A stretch of DNA of 61,547 nt from an uncultured Clostridia bacterium. GTDB lineage: Bacteria > Bacillota > Clostridia > TANB77 > CAG-465. The translations under genes and the position numbers were made by a program. Below are positions 27,021-35,646 of this stretch, one piece after another; positions within the stretch are counted from its first letter, which is position 1; each line of letters opens with the position of its first letter. The notes under the pieces are model-generated. The model was not told where the DNA came from. It worked only from the letters and a program-made list of their open reading frames with translations, and searched no databases. Where the stretch lies: assembly GCA_947627255.1 (NCBI GenBank), contig CANQVI010000004.1:1-61547 (forward strand). Direction: 5' to 3'.

Positions 27021-27455
27021 ATGTCAAATAAAGAAACTTCTAACAAGAAAAATATTATAGTAAAAATATTTTCTGTTATTTTAATTATATTTACACTTTT
27101 ATGTGTTTTAGTTGTAGTTACTAATTCTAATAAAACACTTATTGTAGGTATTGTTGGATTAGTATTACTAATAATAACAATGAATGTTGCAGATTCATTG
27201 AAAGTAAATAAGCATAATTCAAAGGTTATATCTATTATTTCAATCATAATGGATTTAACTTCAATAATCTTTTTATTTAAATACGTAATATTCTCATACG
27301 TACTAGTAGTACCAGCTATGATTTTATCATATAGATGTATGAAAGCAGATACAAAAAATAAACTAACAATTATTAGTTTTGCTTTATCATTAATATTATT
27401 TGTAGTTTGCTTATCACTTTCTATTGGAGGATATATAAAATTACTAAAAAGATAA
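27021..27455 (+). CDS. Small polytopic membrane protein, unknown function
   Basis: 144 residues with four membrane segments (about 12-32, 36-56, 68-100 and 115-138) and a basic N-terminus (NKETSNKKN). No conserved motif recognised. It stands alone on the plus strand between mrnC and groEL with its own promoter, AGAGGTG ribosome site and terminator. Confidence 0.68.
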   Translation: MSNKETSNKKNIIVKIFSVILIIFTLLCVLVVVTNSNKTLIVGIVGLVLLIITMNVADSLKVNKHNSKVISIISIIMDLTSIIFLFKYVIFSYVLVVPAMILSYRCMKADTKNKLTIISFALSLILFVVCLSLSIGGYIKLLKR

Positions 27456-27474
27456 GTTTATTTAGCTTATATTA

Positions 27475-27508
27475 AAAATCCTTAAGAATAATTCTTAAGG
27501 ATTTTTTT
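27475..27508. terminator. Bidirectional intrinsic terminator
   Basis: Stem AAATCCTTAAGAAT / ATTCTTAAGGATTT flanked by A and T runs, shared by the membrane protein gene and groEL. Confidence 0.92.
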
Positions 27509-29102
27509 ATGTTTCTTGATTTTGTACAACATTGCTAGGGCAGATTGCAACATCAGTTGTAAGGATCATTGAAGAAATAGAAACAGCATTTTCAAGTGCA
27601 GTTCTTGTTACTTTAGTTGGGTCAATTATTCCTTTTTCTTTCATATTTACATATGTATTATTTATAGCATCATATCCAATATTTTCAGGACTTTCTTTCA
27701 CTTTTTCTACAACTATATCACCATTTGCACCTGCATTTTGTGCTATTTGGTAAAGTGGCTTTTCTAAAGCTCTAAATACAATTTGTGCTCCAACTCTTTC
27801 TTCATCATTTAAAGTATTCATAAAATTAGTCATTCTTTTTAGTGCTGTTATATATGCCCTGCCTCCTCCTTCAACAACTCCTTCTTCTATAGCAGCTCTT
27901 GTAGCAGATAATGCATCTTCTATTCTTAGTTTTTTTTCGTTTAATTCAGTTTGTGTAGCAGCACCTACTTCTATTACAGCTATCCCTCCTAATAATCTAG
28001 CTAATCTTTTTCTAAGTATTTTTATTTCCTCATCATCATTTTTAGTAAGTAAAGTATTTTTAGTTTCTTCAATTTTTTCCTCTATTTTTACACTATCACC
28101 ATTACCTCTTAATATTATAGTGGAATCTTTAGATATTTTTACACTTTTAGCAGTTCCCAAATCTTCAGTATTAATATCTTTCAAATCAACTAAGATTTCT
28201 TCATCTAACATTTTTCCACCAGTTACCAAAGCTATATCTTCCAATATCTCTTTTCTTCTATCTCCAAAACTTGGAGCTTTAATTGCAACAGAATTAAAGT
28301 TTCCTCTTAATTTATTAACAATAAGTGTTGCTAAAGCTTCTCCCTCTATATCATCTACTATTAATAATAAAGGTCTATTTTGTGAAGCAACTTTTTCTAT
28401 TAAAGGTACTATTTCTTGAACACTTGTAACTTTTTTATTACTAATTAATATATATGGATTTTCTAAAACTTCTTCCATTTTTAAATTATCATTTACCATA
28501 TATGATGAAATATAGCCACTATCTATTTTTAAGCCTTCAACTATATTCAAATTAGTATTCATACTTTTAGATTCATCAACAGTTATAACTCCTTCTTTTC
28601 CTATCATATCTATCGCTCTACATATTAGCTCTCCAATTTCTTTATCGTTAGCTGAAATTGTAGCTATTTCTTTAATTTGTTCATTTGAATTTATACTCTG
28701 TGATATTTCCTTTATATTTTTAATAGTTTCATCTAGTGCTTTCTGCATTCCTTTTTTTATCAAAATTGGATTACTACCTGCAGCTATATTTTTCATTCCT
28801 TCTTTTACCATATTGTATGCAAGAACGGTTGCAGTAGTTGTACCATCTCCTGCTATATCATTAGTTTTCATGGCAACTTCTTTTAAAAGCTCTGCTCCTA
28901 AATTTTCAAACTCATCTTCTAAAACAATTTCTTTTGCTATACTTACACCATCATTTATTATTACTGGTGCACTATATTCACTTTTTAATGCCACATTTTT
29001 TCCTTTAGGTCCTAAAGTTATTTTGACGGCATTAGCTAATTTTTCAATTCCTTTTTGTATTGCCTCTTTAGCATCATTTCCATATAATATTTTCTTTGCC
29101 AT
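27507..29102 (-). CDS. groEL: Chaperonin GroEL
   Basis: 60-kDa chaperonin. Recognisable segments are ANAVKITLGPKGKNVAL, AGDGTTTATVLAY (ATP site), APSFGDRRKEIL and VVEGGGRAYITAL. At 531 residues it is about a dozen shorter than usual. It ends TTDVAICPSNVVQNQET, without the Gly-Gly-Met repeat tail found in most GroEL proteins. It lies nine bases after groES. No CIRCE element is seen upstream. Confidence 0.96.
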   Translation of the reverse strand: MAKKILYGNDAKEAIQKGIEKLANAVKITLGPKGKNVALKSEYSAPVIINDGVSIAKEIVLEDEFENLGAELLKEVAMKTNDIAGDGTTTATVLAYNMVKEGMKNIAAGSNPILIKKGMQKALDETIKNIKEISQSINSNEQIKEIATISANDKEIGELICRAIDMIGKEGVITVDESKSMNTNLNIVEGLKIDSGYISSYMVNDNLKMEEVLENPYILISNKKVTSVQEIVPLIEKVASQNRPLLLIVDDIEGEALATLIVNKLRGNFNSVAIKAPSFGDRRKEILEDIALVTGGKMLDEEILVDLKDINTEDLGTAKSVKISKDSTIILRGNGDSVKIEEKIEETKNTLLTKNDDEEIKILRKRLARLLGGIAVIEVGAATQTELNEKKLRIEDALSATRAAIEEGVVEGGGRAYITALKRMTNFMNTLNDEERVGAQIVFRALEKPLYQIAQNAGANGDIVVEKVKESPENIGYDAINNTYVNMKEKGIIDPTKVTRTALENAVSISSMILTTDVAICPSNVVQNQET

Positions 29103-29111
29103 ATATCCTCC

Positions 29112-29363
29112 TTATATTATTGCTAAAACATCTTTCTCATTTAAAACGTAGTATTCGTTACTTTCATATATTATTTTTTTAGCATTACTTTCGCTGTATA
29201 TAACTTTATCTCCTACACTTATATCCATAACTTCATTTCCAACACAAATTACATTACCAATAATATTTGATACTGTACTTGTCTTAATAATAATACCGTT
29301 TTTTTCATATTCATTTTGACCTACTGAGTCTACAATTATATTTTTTCCTATGCATCTTATCAT
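29112..29363 (-). CDS. groES: Co-chaperonin GroES
   Basis: 83 residues, shorter than the usual 94-97. The mobile-loop region reads EYEKNGIIIKTSTVSNIIG, several residues shorter than normal but keeping the hydrophobic tripeptide. The C-terminal half (ISVGDKVIYSESNAKK, then YYVLNEKDVLAII) is typical. It has an AGGAGGG ribosome site and directly precedes groEL. The 71-base gap upstream holds the scpA terminator and no CIRCE or CtsR site. Confidence 0.92.
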   Translation of the reverse strand: MIRCIGKNIIVDSVGQNEYEKNGIIIKTSTVSNIIGNVICVGNEVMDISVGDKVIYSESNAKKIIYESNEYYVLNEKDVLAII

Positions 29364-29409
29364 TTTTATCCCTCCTAATATTATATATGCATAAGAATAA
29401 ATAATATAA

Positions 29410-29436
29410 CAAAAAAAGAGAGTATATACTCTCTTT
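29410..29436 (-). terminator. Intrinsic terminator of scpA
   Basis: Stem AAAGAGAGTAT / ATACTCTCTTT followed by seven T on the minus strand, overlapping the scpA stop codon. Confidence 0.88.
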
Positions 29437-30220
29437 AATAGTTTAACTTTGTTGGATCAAAGCTAATTTTATCATTATTTCTTCTAGTTACATTTATATC
29501 TGAAAATAGATATTTTTGTTCAATATCTACTTGTTTCATTTTACCAAGTTCAAGGACACCTAGAAAAGCGGTTACTACTTCTAAATTATCGCATTTATCA
29601 TTAAACACTTTATTAAACACCATATTTCTATTTTCATTTAAGTATCCTACTATTTGTTTTACTTTGTCTTGAACAGTATATTTTTCATATACTGCTATTT
29701 TTTCGATTTCTCTTGCTTTTTTATTTATCTTATTTTGATTTCTAAACAATATATCTGAATATACATTAAAAATATCTTCTTTATTAAATTTCTCACCAGT
29801 ATACTCAACTTTTCTTTTAAATTTTATTTTTTCAAATGCTTTAACAAAAGAGCCAAAATTTTGTTTATATAGTTCATATACTTGTTCTGCAACTTCTTTA
29901 TACATTTTATATTGGTTTAATTTATTTAATATATCTTCTTCGGATAATTGTTCTTCTTCCTCTTCATCTTCAAGTTGTGGCAATAATTTTCTTGCTTTTA
30001 TATCTAAAAGTGTTGCTGCCATAACTATAAATTCAGAAGCTACTTCTATGTTATTTTCATTCATTTCTTGAAGGTAGCCAACATATTCATCTGTAAGCTC
30101 ACTAAGTGATATATCAAAAATATCCTTTTTATTTTTTGAAATTAGATATAACAACAGATCTAATGGGCCTTCAAAATTAGTTATATTAAATTTAAAATCT
30201 TCTATTTTTTCAGTTACCAT
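29435..30220 (-). CDS. scpA: Segregation and condensation protein A
   Basis: Kleisin subunit of the SMC-ScpAB condensin. The N-terminal motif FEGPLDLLLYLISKNKKDIFDI is diagnostic; ATLLDIKARKLLPQ follows, then an acidic linker. The C-terminal winged-helix region ends near FLGVLELGKMKQVDIEQ. 261 residues is normal. It starts one base after the stop of deoD, a tight coupling, but scpB is not adjacent. Confidence 0.94.
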   Translation of the reverse strand: MVTEKIEDFKFNITNFEGPLDLLLYLISKNKKDIFDISLSELTDEYVGYLQEMNENNIEVASEFIVMAATLLDIKARKLLPQLEDEEEEEQLSEEDILNKLNQYKMYKEVAEQVYELYKQNFGSFVKAFEKIKFKRKVEYTGEKFNKEDIFNVYSDILFRNQNKINKKAREIEKIAVYEKYTVQDKVKQIVGYLNENRNMVFNKVFNDKCDNLEVVTAFLGVLELGKMKQVDIEQKYLFSDINVTRRNNDKISFDPTKLNY

Positions 30221-30221
30221 A

Positions 30222-30971
30222 CTACATTTTTCCTTTTTCTAATTCAACTGCTATTTCAAGTGCTAATTCTATCATCTCATTTAACCCTGTTTGTCTTTGA
30301 GATGAAGGCATAGCTTCTCCTTTTAATGGCTTATCTGATACAGTAAATATTGCAAGAGCGTTTTTATTTGCAACAAGTGCATTTGTATACAATGCTAGTG
30401 TTTCCATTTCAACACCTAGTACATCACTTTTTGACTCTTGTATTAAAAATTTACTATCTTTATAGAAAGTATCAGATGTATAAATTGTGCCTATTTTTAC
30501 ATTATTTCTCTTAGCACTTTTTTGTTTTGCTATTTCCATTAACTTTTCAGATGCAACAGGATATACATCATACTCATTTTCAACAATATAATTTGAATCT
30601 GTAATAACATCTTCGGCAATTATTATATCTCCAAGATTTACACTTTTACAAATATCACTAGCTTCATCATTATCTAATGAGCCAGCACTACCAATTCTAA
30701 TTATATTATCTACATCATAGCCTTCATATAGTTCTTTTGAATATATAGCCATTGATGGTACACCCATTCCACTTCCTTGAACGGAAATAGTTACTCCTTT
30801 ATATTTTCCAGTATATCCAAGCATACCTCTAACATTATTATATAATTTAGCATCTTCCAAAAAATTTTCTGCTATGTATTTTGCTCTTAATGGATCGCCT
30901 GGCATTAATACAGTACTTGCAATATCTCCAAATTTTGCCTCGTTATGAGGTGTTGGTACATCTATTTTCAT
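30222..30971 (-). CDS. deoD: Purine nucleoside phosphorylase DeoD-type
   Basis: Hexameric phosphorylase that cleaves purine nucleosides to base and (deoxy)ribose-1-phosphate. Motifs: VLMPGDPLRAKYIAENFLED, the phosphate/nucleoside loop MGVPSMAIYSKEL, RIGSAGSL, and VEMETLALYTNA (purine-binding Glu). The catalytic Asp is in VSDKPLKGE. 249 residues, slightly longer than the usual 235. Next to scpA but functionally unrelated. Confidence 0.94.
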   Translation of the reverse strand: MKIDVPTPHNEAKFGDIASTVLMPGDPLRAKYIAENFLEDAKLYNNVRGMLGYTGKYKGVTISVQGSGMGVPSMAIYSKELYEGYDVDNIIRIGSAGSLDNDEASDICKSVNLGDIIIAEDVITDSNYIVENEYDVYPVASEKLMEIAKQKSAKRNNVKIGTIYTSDTFYKDSKFLIQESKSDVLGVEMETLALYTNALVANKNALAIFTVSDKPLKGEAMPSSQRQTGLNEMIELALEIAVELEKGKM

Positions 30972-31024
30972 ATTCTACCTCCAAAATCTATTTAGATTAT
31001 ATACTATTTTATTTTTTAATGCAA

Positions 31025-31056
31025 GAAAAAAAGAATACTAGTATTTTAGTATTCTT
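31025..31056 (-). terminator. Intrinsic terminator of recX
   Basis: Ten-base stem AAGAATACTA / TAGTATTCTT followed by seven T on the minus strand, overlapping the recX stop codon. Confidence 0.88.
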
Positions 31057-31465
31057 CTTGATTTACATTATTAAACCCTCTCCTATATAAATATGCTTTT
31101 TGTTTTAAAGGCTCCATATTTTTTAATTTGCCATTTAATAGTTTTTCTATAAGCAGTCTTTCATATTCTTTTCCGTTAAATTCTTCAATTTTTTTATGTA
31201 CTAAGTTTTTGTCTATTCCTTTTTGTATTAGTTTCATCTTAATTTCATACAATGAATACTTAGGAATATTTATACTTTGCCTTAGATATGAATCTACATA
31301 TTTGGAATCATCTATATATCCTATTTCCTTTAAATACTCAATTACATCATTAATAACATCATCTTCAACATTTATCTTTTTTAATTTATTTCTTACTTCT
31401 AATTCTGTTCTTAATGCTAAAACTAAATATTTAACTGCCTTTTCTTTTGCTTCTTCGAAATTCAT
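31046..31465 (-). CDS. recX: Regulatory protein RecX
   Basis: RecA modulator that caps or destabilises RecA filaments. 139 residues of three-helix RecX repeats; visible family marks are RTELEVRNKLKK, YLKEIGYIDDSKYVDSYLR and KLIQKGIDKNLV. Shorter than many Firmicute RecX proteins (200-270) but similar to proteobacterial ones. It lies directly downstream of recA, across a hairpin that may act as a partial terminator. Confidence 0.88.
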   Translation of the reverse strand: MNFEEAKEKAVKYLVLALRTELEVRNKLKKINVEDDVINDVIEYLKEIGYIDDSKYVDSYLRQSINIPKYSLYEIKMKLIQKGIDKNLVHKKIEEFNGKEYERLLIEKLLNGKLKNMEPLKQKAYLYRRGFNNVNQEEY

Positions 31466-31479
31466 ATACCTCTCCTAAC

Positions 31480-31508
31480 TTAAAAGGCACATATATATGT
31501 GCCTTTAT
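31480..31508 (-). terminator. Hairpin between recA and recX
   Basis: Perfect ten-base stem AAAGGCACAT / ATGTGCCTTT with only a short T tail (TTTT then AAG). Probably a leaky terminator that lowers recX relative to recA; a similar arrangement is known in E. coli. Confidence 0.7.
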
Positions 31509-31510
31509 TT

Positions 31511-32572
31511 TTATTCTTCATCTAATGGAATTTCTTCTTCCTCGTCTTCACTTTCTGTTGTGCCAGTCATACTATTCTCAAAAGCAGTATTAAAGTTTTC
31601 TCTTACTTTATTTTCTATTTCTTTCATAACATCTGGGTTTTCTGCAAGATATACTTTAGCATTTTCTCTACCTTGTCCTATCTTTTGACCATTATATGCA
31701 AACCATGCACCACTCTTATCTACTATATTCATATCTGTAGCAAGATCTAATACACAACCTTCATTTGAAATTCCTTTTCCATATACTATATCAAATACAG
31801 CTTCTCTAAATGGAGGTGCAACTTTATTTTTTACAACTTTAACTTTAGTACGTGTACCCATAACTTCTCCATTTACTTTGATTGCTTCCTGTTTTCTTAC
31901 ATCAAGTCTTACTGAAGCATAGAATTTTAATGCTCTTCCACCTGGAGTTGTCTCTGGATTTCCAAACATTATTCCAACTTTTTCACGTAATTGGTTAATA
32001 AATATAGCAACAGTATTAGATTTATTTAATACACCTGTTAATTTTCTTAATGCTTGAGACATAAGTCTAGCTTGTAATCCAACGTGTGAATCACCCATTT
32101 CACCATCTATTTCTGCCTTAGGAACTAATGCAGCAACTGAGTCAATAGTTATGATATCAACAGCTCCACTTCTTACTAATTGTTCTGCTATTTCAAGTGC
32201 TTGTTCTCCTGTATCTGGTTGTGCAACAATTAAATTATCTACATCTACACCTAAATTTTTAGCATATACTGGATCAAGAGCATGTTCTGCATCAATAAAT
32301 GCAGCAATACCACCTTGTTTTTGAGCCTCTGCTATTGCATGTAAAGCAACTGTAGTTTTACCAGATGATTCTGGTCCAAAGATTTCAACAATTCTTCCTC
32401 TTGGAAAACCACCTATTCCTAATGCAATATCCAAACTTAATGCTCCTGATGGAATTGTATCGATTGAAACATCTCCTACTTCTCCTAATTTCATAACAGC
32501 ACCTTTACCAAAATTTTTCTCAATTTGAGCCATTGCTATGTCTAGTGCTTTTTTTCTTTCTTCAGATATCAT
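31511..32572 (-). CDS. recA: Recombinase RecA
   Basis: DNA strand-exchange protein and LexA co-protease. Walker A is GPESSGKTT, Walker B lies around [12 protein letters not shown], and L1/L2-region motifs include [21 protein letters not shown] and INQLREKVG. 353 residues with the usual acidic C-terminal tail ([14 protein letters not shown]). Promoter and LexA box lie just upstream, so it is SOS-controlled. Confidence 0.98.
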   Translation of the reverse strand: MISEERKKALDIAMAQIEKNFGKGAVMKLGEVGDVSIDTIPSGALSLDIALGIGGFPRGRIVEIFGPESSGKTTVALHAIAEAQKQGGIAAFIDAEHALDPVYAKNLGVDVDNLIVAQPDTGEQALEIAEQLVRSGAVDIITIDSVAALVPKAEIDGEMGDSHVGLQARLMSQALRKLTGVLNKSNTVAIFINQLREKVGIMFGNPETTPGGRALKFYASVRLDVRKQEAIKVNGEVMGTRTKVKVVKNKVAPPFREAVFDIVYGKGISNEGCVLDLATDMNIVDKSGAWFAYNGQKIGQGRENAKVYLAENPDVMKEIENKVRENFNTAFENSMTGTTESEDEEEEIPLDEE

Positions 32573-32596
32573 AATTTTCTCCCCCTTATACGTATT

Positions 32597-32610
32597 AGAA
32601 CGTTTGTTCG
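32597..32610 (-). promoter_or_regulatory. LexA (SOS) box of recA
   Basis: Minus strand CGAACAAACGTTCT, a match to the Firmicute LexA consensus CGAACNNNNGTTCG with one end base changed. It lies six bases downstream of the -10 box. Confidence 0.88.
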
Positions 32611-32616
32611 TTTATT

Positions 32617-32645
32617 ATTATACTATTAATTTTTTTGTTTGTCAA
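32617..32645 (-). promoter_or_regulatory. SigA promoter of recA
   Basis: Minus strand TTGACA (32640-32645), 17-base spacer, TATAAT (32617-32622), directly upstream of the LexA box. Confidence 0.9.
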
Positions 32646-32830
32646 CACCTTTTTTATACTTTTTTTTACTTCTTAATTTTTATTTATATTTCAATGTTTA
32701 CAAGTATTTTTTTTATTGAGTTGCAAAAAAAATTTTATCTTCTGTATAACGAAATTATATCAGTTGCTTTTAGATTTGTAAATATATTTTTGATTTATTT
32801 TCATCGCAAAATTTCTTATATATAATAAAT

Positions 32831-32858
32831 AAAAACAGAAGAAAAATCTTCTGTTTTA
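32831..32858 (-). terminator. Intrinsic terminator of the HD-EAL gene
   Basis: Eleven-base stem AAAACAGAAGA / TCTTCTGTTTT with a T tail on the minus strand. Confidence 0.85.
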
Positions 32859-34487
32859 CATTATTGATTGGTCTTCTTCTGAATTTAATAATTCATAAAC
32901 CTTTTCATTTATCATATTTATTTCTGGTAATGGTTTTCCAAAATAATATCCTTGAACTAATCTTACTCCTACTAGTTTTAGTGTATCAAGTATTCTTTTG
33001 TCCTCTACTCCTACTGCAATTAAATTTATGTCCTTAGATATTGTATATGTAATTAAGCTATTTATATACTTTTGCTTTTCAAAATCTTTATATATTTCTT
33101 TAATAAATGACATATCAGGAATTATATAATCTATATCTAAATAGCATATATCTTCTATAGTTAATTTATCTAATGTGAAGTCATCAAATGCAACTTTTCC
33201 ACCTTTTAAATGTATACTATTTATTGTTTCTTGTATATCTGTTAAATCTTTATTTTCATAATTTTTAAATTCAATAACTACTTTATTTCTTGCCATCATA
33301 TCGTATATTCTTGGTTTATTTACATAGTTTACATAGCTATTGTAATCTATATTTACCATTATCATATTAGATTCACGATTTACAACATTTTCAAATTGCT
33401 CTATTGCATTAGTAAATAATACTTGTTGTAATTTATCATAATCATTGTAATCTTTTGCTACTTCAAGCAATTTATCTATTCTTATTTTCTTTCCTGTAGT
33501 TATTTGAGATAAAACTTCATATCCATATACACTTTGAGTTTTTAAATCTACAATAGGCTGATATTTTACTCTAACATTCTTTTTAGTAATAATTTCATCT
33601 ATTATTTCTTTTATATCTTTACTAGTTAGTTTTTCTTCTGCCTCTTTAGTTGTTTCTTCATCAGTTTCATCTTTTTTAGCATCACTATTTACTTCTATTT
33701 TCTTTCTATTTTTTTGCATAAAGTAATTATTAGCAAACTCATAATACTTTTCTTTAATAACTTTAAATTCATTATATACTTCTGTATTTTTAGCTTTTGC
33801 ATCTGCATCCTTAACATTTATTAGTAAATAAAATAGCTCTCTATCATCATTAAGACCATTTGCTAAGAAAGTTAAATTTTCTTGTGTAACTTCTTCAGCA
33901 TTTAAATACATATCATGATATCTAATTAAAGTTAATATTATATTTCTTTCATTTTCAGTAAAGTCAAATCTACTTAAAATCGCTGCTGCTAAGTCAACAG
34001 ATTTTTCACTATGACCTACAAAGCTCTCATTGCCATCATCATCTACTTTTTTTACATATGGTTTTCCAATATCATGAAGAAACATAGCCCATTTAATTAT
34101 TTTCTTTTGCCAATCTGCAATAGAAATTTCTGTAACATTAGCATTTTCTATACTAGCAACAATATGATGAAAAACACTATATTTATGATATTTACTATTT
34201 TGCTGACAATTAAATAGATTTTCTCCATACTCATTATATACAAATAGTTCTGGAAAATGTCTATAAAATACATCTTGTTGTGTTATTTTAGGTAAAAAGT
34301 ATGAAACATTTTCATCCATTAAAACTTTTGTATAAATTTCAGTTACTGTTCTAACATTGTCTGCATACATGTTTAGATTATTTATAATATTTCTTAATCT
34401 TCCTCTTTCACTAGCATCTACCATGGTAGCAGAAGTATCTGCAAAATCCATATCAAAGATACCTTCATAAACCTCATATTTTATCAT
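32856..34487 (-). CDS. HD-domain protein fused to a degenerate EAL domain
   Basis: 543 residues, no membrane segment. An HD phosphohydrolase-like domain (about 95-235) contains FLHDIGKPYVKK and RYHDMYL, most like the HD of tRNA nucleotidyltransferases. A charged linker (about 258-295) precedes an EAL-type domain (about 297-535). In the EAL part the signature is EVL, the Asn of VNID and the DD of AFDDF remain. The usual AEGVE reads AVGVED and the lysine before the Asp-x-x-FI segment is absent. QGYYFGKPLP is kept. It may bind rather than hydrolyse c-di-GMP. Confidence 0.8.
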   Translation of the reverse strand: MIKYEVYEGIFDMDFADTSATMVDASERGRLRNIINNLNMYADNVRTVTEIYTKVLMDENVSYFLPKITQQDVFYRHFPELFVYNEYGENLFNCQQNSKYHKYSVFHHIVASIENANVTEISIADWQKKIIKWAMFLHDIGKPYVKKVDDDGNESFVGHSEKSVDLAAAILSRFDFTENERNIILTLIRYHDMYLNAEEVTQENLTFLANGLNDDRELFYLLINVKDADAKAKNTEVYNEFKVIKEKYYEFANNYFMQKNRKKIEVNSDAKKDETDEETTKEAEEKLTSKDIKEIIDEIITKKNVRVKYQPIVDLKTQSVYGYEVLSQITTGKKIRIDKLLEVAKDYNDYDKLQQVLFTNAIEQFENVVNRESNMIMVNIDYNSYVNYVNKPRIYDMMARNKVVIEFKNYENKDLTDIQETINSIHLKGGKVAFDDFTLDKLTIEDICYLDIDYIIPDMSFIKEIYKDFEKQKYINSLITYTISKDINLIAVGVEDKRILDTLKLVGVRLVQGYYFGKPLPEINMINEKVYELLNSEEDQSIM

Positions 34488-34526
34488 ATTTTATCCTCTC
34501 TAATAAAAAATATAATTACACTATAT

Positions 34527-34555
34527 ATATTACTATAAATGTTTTTAATTTGCAA
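34527..34555 (-). promoter_or_regulatory. Probable SigA promoter of the HD-EAL gene
   Basis: Minus strand TTGCAA (34550-34555), 17-base spacer, TAATAT (34527-34532). Confidence 0.5.
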
Positions 34556-34618
34556 GTAGTAATACTAGTTATAATTATGTTAAATTTTCACTTTTTTAGT
34601 AACTTTATATTTATTTAG

Positions 34619-34647
34619 TTGACATTTTTACAAAAAAAATGTATAAT
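34619..34647 (+). promoter_or_regulatory. SigA promoter of rplM-rpsI
   Basis: TTGACA (34619-34624), 17-base spacer, TATAAT (34642-34647). Confidence 0.92.
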
Positions 34648-34655
34648 ATACGAGT

Positions 34656-34700
34656 ATCGTATAGTTAGTCAAACTATAACCCCGGAAAATTTGACTTTCT
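34656..34700 (+). ncRNA. Putative L13 leader (rplM 5' UTR structure)
   Basis: The leader holds two interlocking inverted repeats: TATAGTT / AACTATA (34660-34666 with 34672-34678) and AGTCAAA / TTTGACT (34667-34673 with 34690-34696), with an ACCCCGGAAAA bulge between. Position and shape fit the Firmicute L13 autoregulatory leader. The arms overlap, so they are either alternatives or a compact pseudoknot. Assignment is by resemblance. Confidence 0.6.
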
Positions 34701-34728
34701 AAGATTATATTTTAGGAGGATAAATTAA

Positions 34729-35163
34729 ATGAATAATACTACACATAGCGTAAAAGCTAATGAAATCGAAAAAAAATGGTATATTCTAGATGCAGCTAAT
34801 AAGCCACTTGGTAGAGTAGCTACAGAGGCAGCTAGACTTTTAAGAGGTAAACACAAACCTACTTATTCTACACACATGGATTGTGGAGATAATGTTATTG
34901 TTTTAAACTCAGATAAAATAGTTTTAACTGGTAACAAATTAAACGATAAAGTATATAGACGTCATTCAGAATACATGACTGGTCTTAAAGAAACATCTTA
35001 TAAAGATTTAATGGCAAACAATTCTGATAAAGCTGTTATGTTAGCTGTTAAAGGTATGCTACCAAAAAATTCTTTAGGTAGAGAAATGTTAACTAAATTA
35101 AGAGTATTTAAAGGTGCTGAGCACAATCATGAAGCTCAAAAACCTGAAATATGGAATTTTTAG
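34729..35163 (+). CDS. rplM: 50S ribosomal protein L13
   Basis: Early-assembly 50S protein. Conserved segments are WYILDAANKPLGRVATEAARLLRGKHKP and AVKGMLPKNSLGREMLTKLRVF. 144 residues is normal. TAGGAGG ribosome site. It leads the rplM-rpsI pair, which here is about 16 kb from the infA-rplQ cluster and on the opposite strand. Confidence 0.98.
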   Translation: MNNTTHSVKANEIEKKWYILDAANKPLGRVATEAARLLRGKHKPTYSTHMDCGDNVIVLNSDKIVLTGNKLNDKVYRRHSEYMTGLKETSYKDLMANNSDKAVMLAVKGMLPKNSLGREMLTKLRVFKGAEHNHEAQKPEIWNF

Positions 35164-35176
35164 GAGGAATTAAAAA

Positions 35177-35572
35177 ATGGCAAAAAAAGAATATATTTAT
35201 GCAACAGGAAAAAGAAAATCTTCAATAGCAAGAGTAAACATTATTCCTGGTACTGGTAAAATAACAATAAATAAAAAAGACTTAAATGAAATCTATACTT
35301 TAGATACTTTAAAAGCTATAGTTTTAAAACCTTTTACAGTTGCTAACATGATGGAAAAATATGATGTAGAAGCTACAGTTCATGGTGGCGGTTTTGCTGG
35401 TCAAGCTGGTGCTGTTTCACATGGTATTGCAAAAGCATTAGCAACAACCGATCCAGAAGTTCATGCTGTATTAAAAAGAAATGGTCTTTTAACTAGAGAT
35501 TCTAGAGTAAAAGAAAGAAGAAAATACGGTCTTAAAAAAGCAAGAAAAGCACCTCAATTCTCAAAGAGATAG
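35177..35572 (+). CDS. rpsI: 30S ribosomal protein S9
   Basis: 131 residues. Conserved N-terminal ATGKRKSSIARV and C-terminal RDSRVKERRKYGLKKARKAPQFSKR, whose final Lys-Arg tail contacts P-site tRNA. It starts 13 bases after rplM and is followed by a strong terminator. Confidence 0.98.
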   Translation: MAKKEYIYATGKRKSSIARVNIIPGTGKITINKKDLNEIYTLDTLKAIVLKPFTVANMMEKYDVEATVHGGGFAGQAGAVSHGIAKALATTDPEVHAVLKRNGLLTRDSRVKERRKYGLKKARKAPQFSKR

Positions 35573-35598
35573 GAAGCTTTTTACAAAAAAGATTATAC

Positions 35599-35631
35599 AA
35601 AAACTCGGAAGTTTTATCTTCCGAGTTTTTT
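35599..35631. terminator. Intrinsic terminator of rpsI
   Basis: Stem AAAACTCGGAAG / CTTCCGAGTTTT with T run. It can also serve the convergent gene ending at 35647. Confidence 0.93.
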
Positions 35632-35646
35632 TGTTACCTATTAATA

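Noticed and set aside
29364..29434. CIRCE element before groES
   Set aside because: Searched for TTAGCACTC-N9-GAGTGCTAA on both strands; the only inverted repeat is the scpA terminator.
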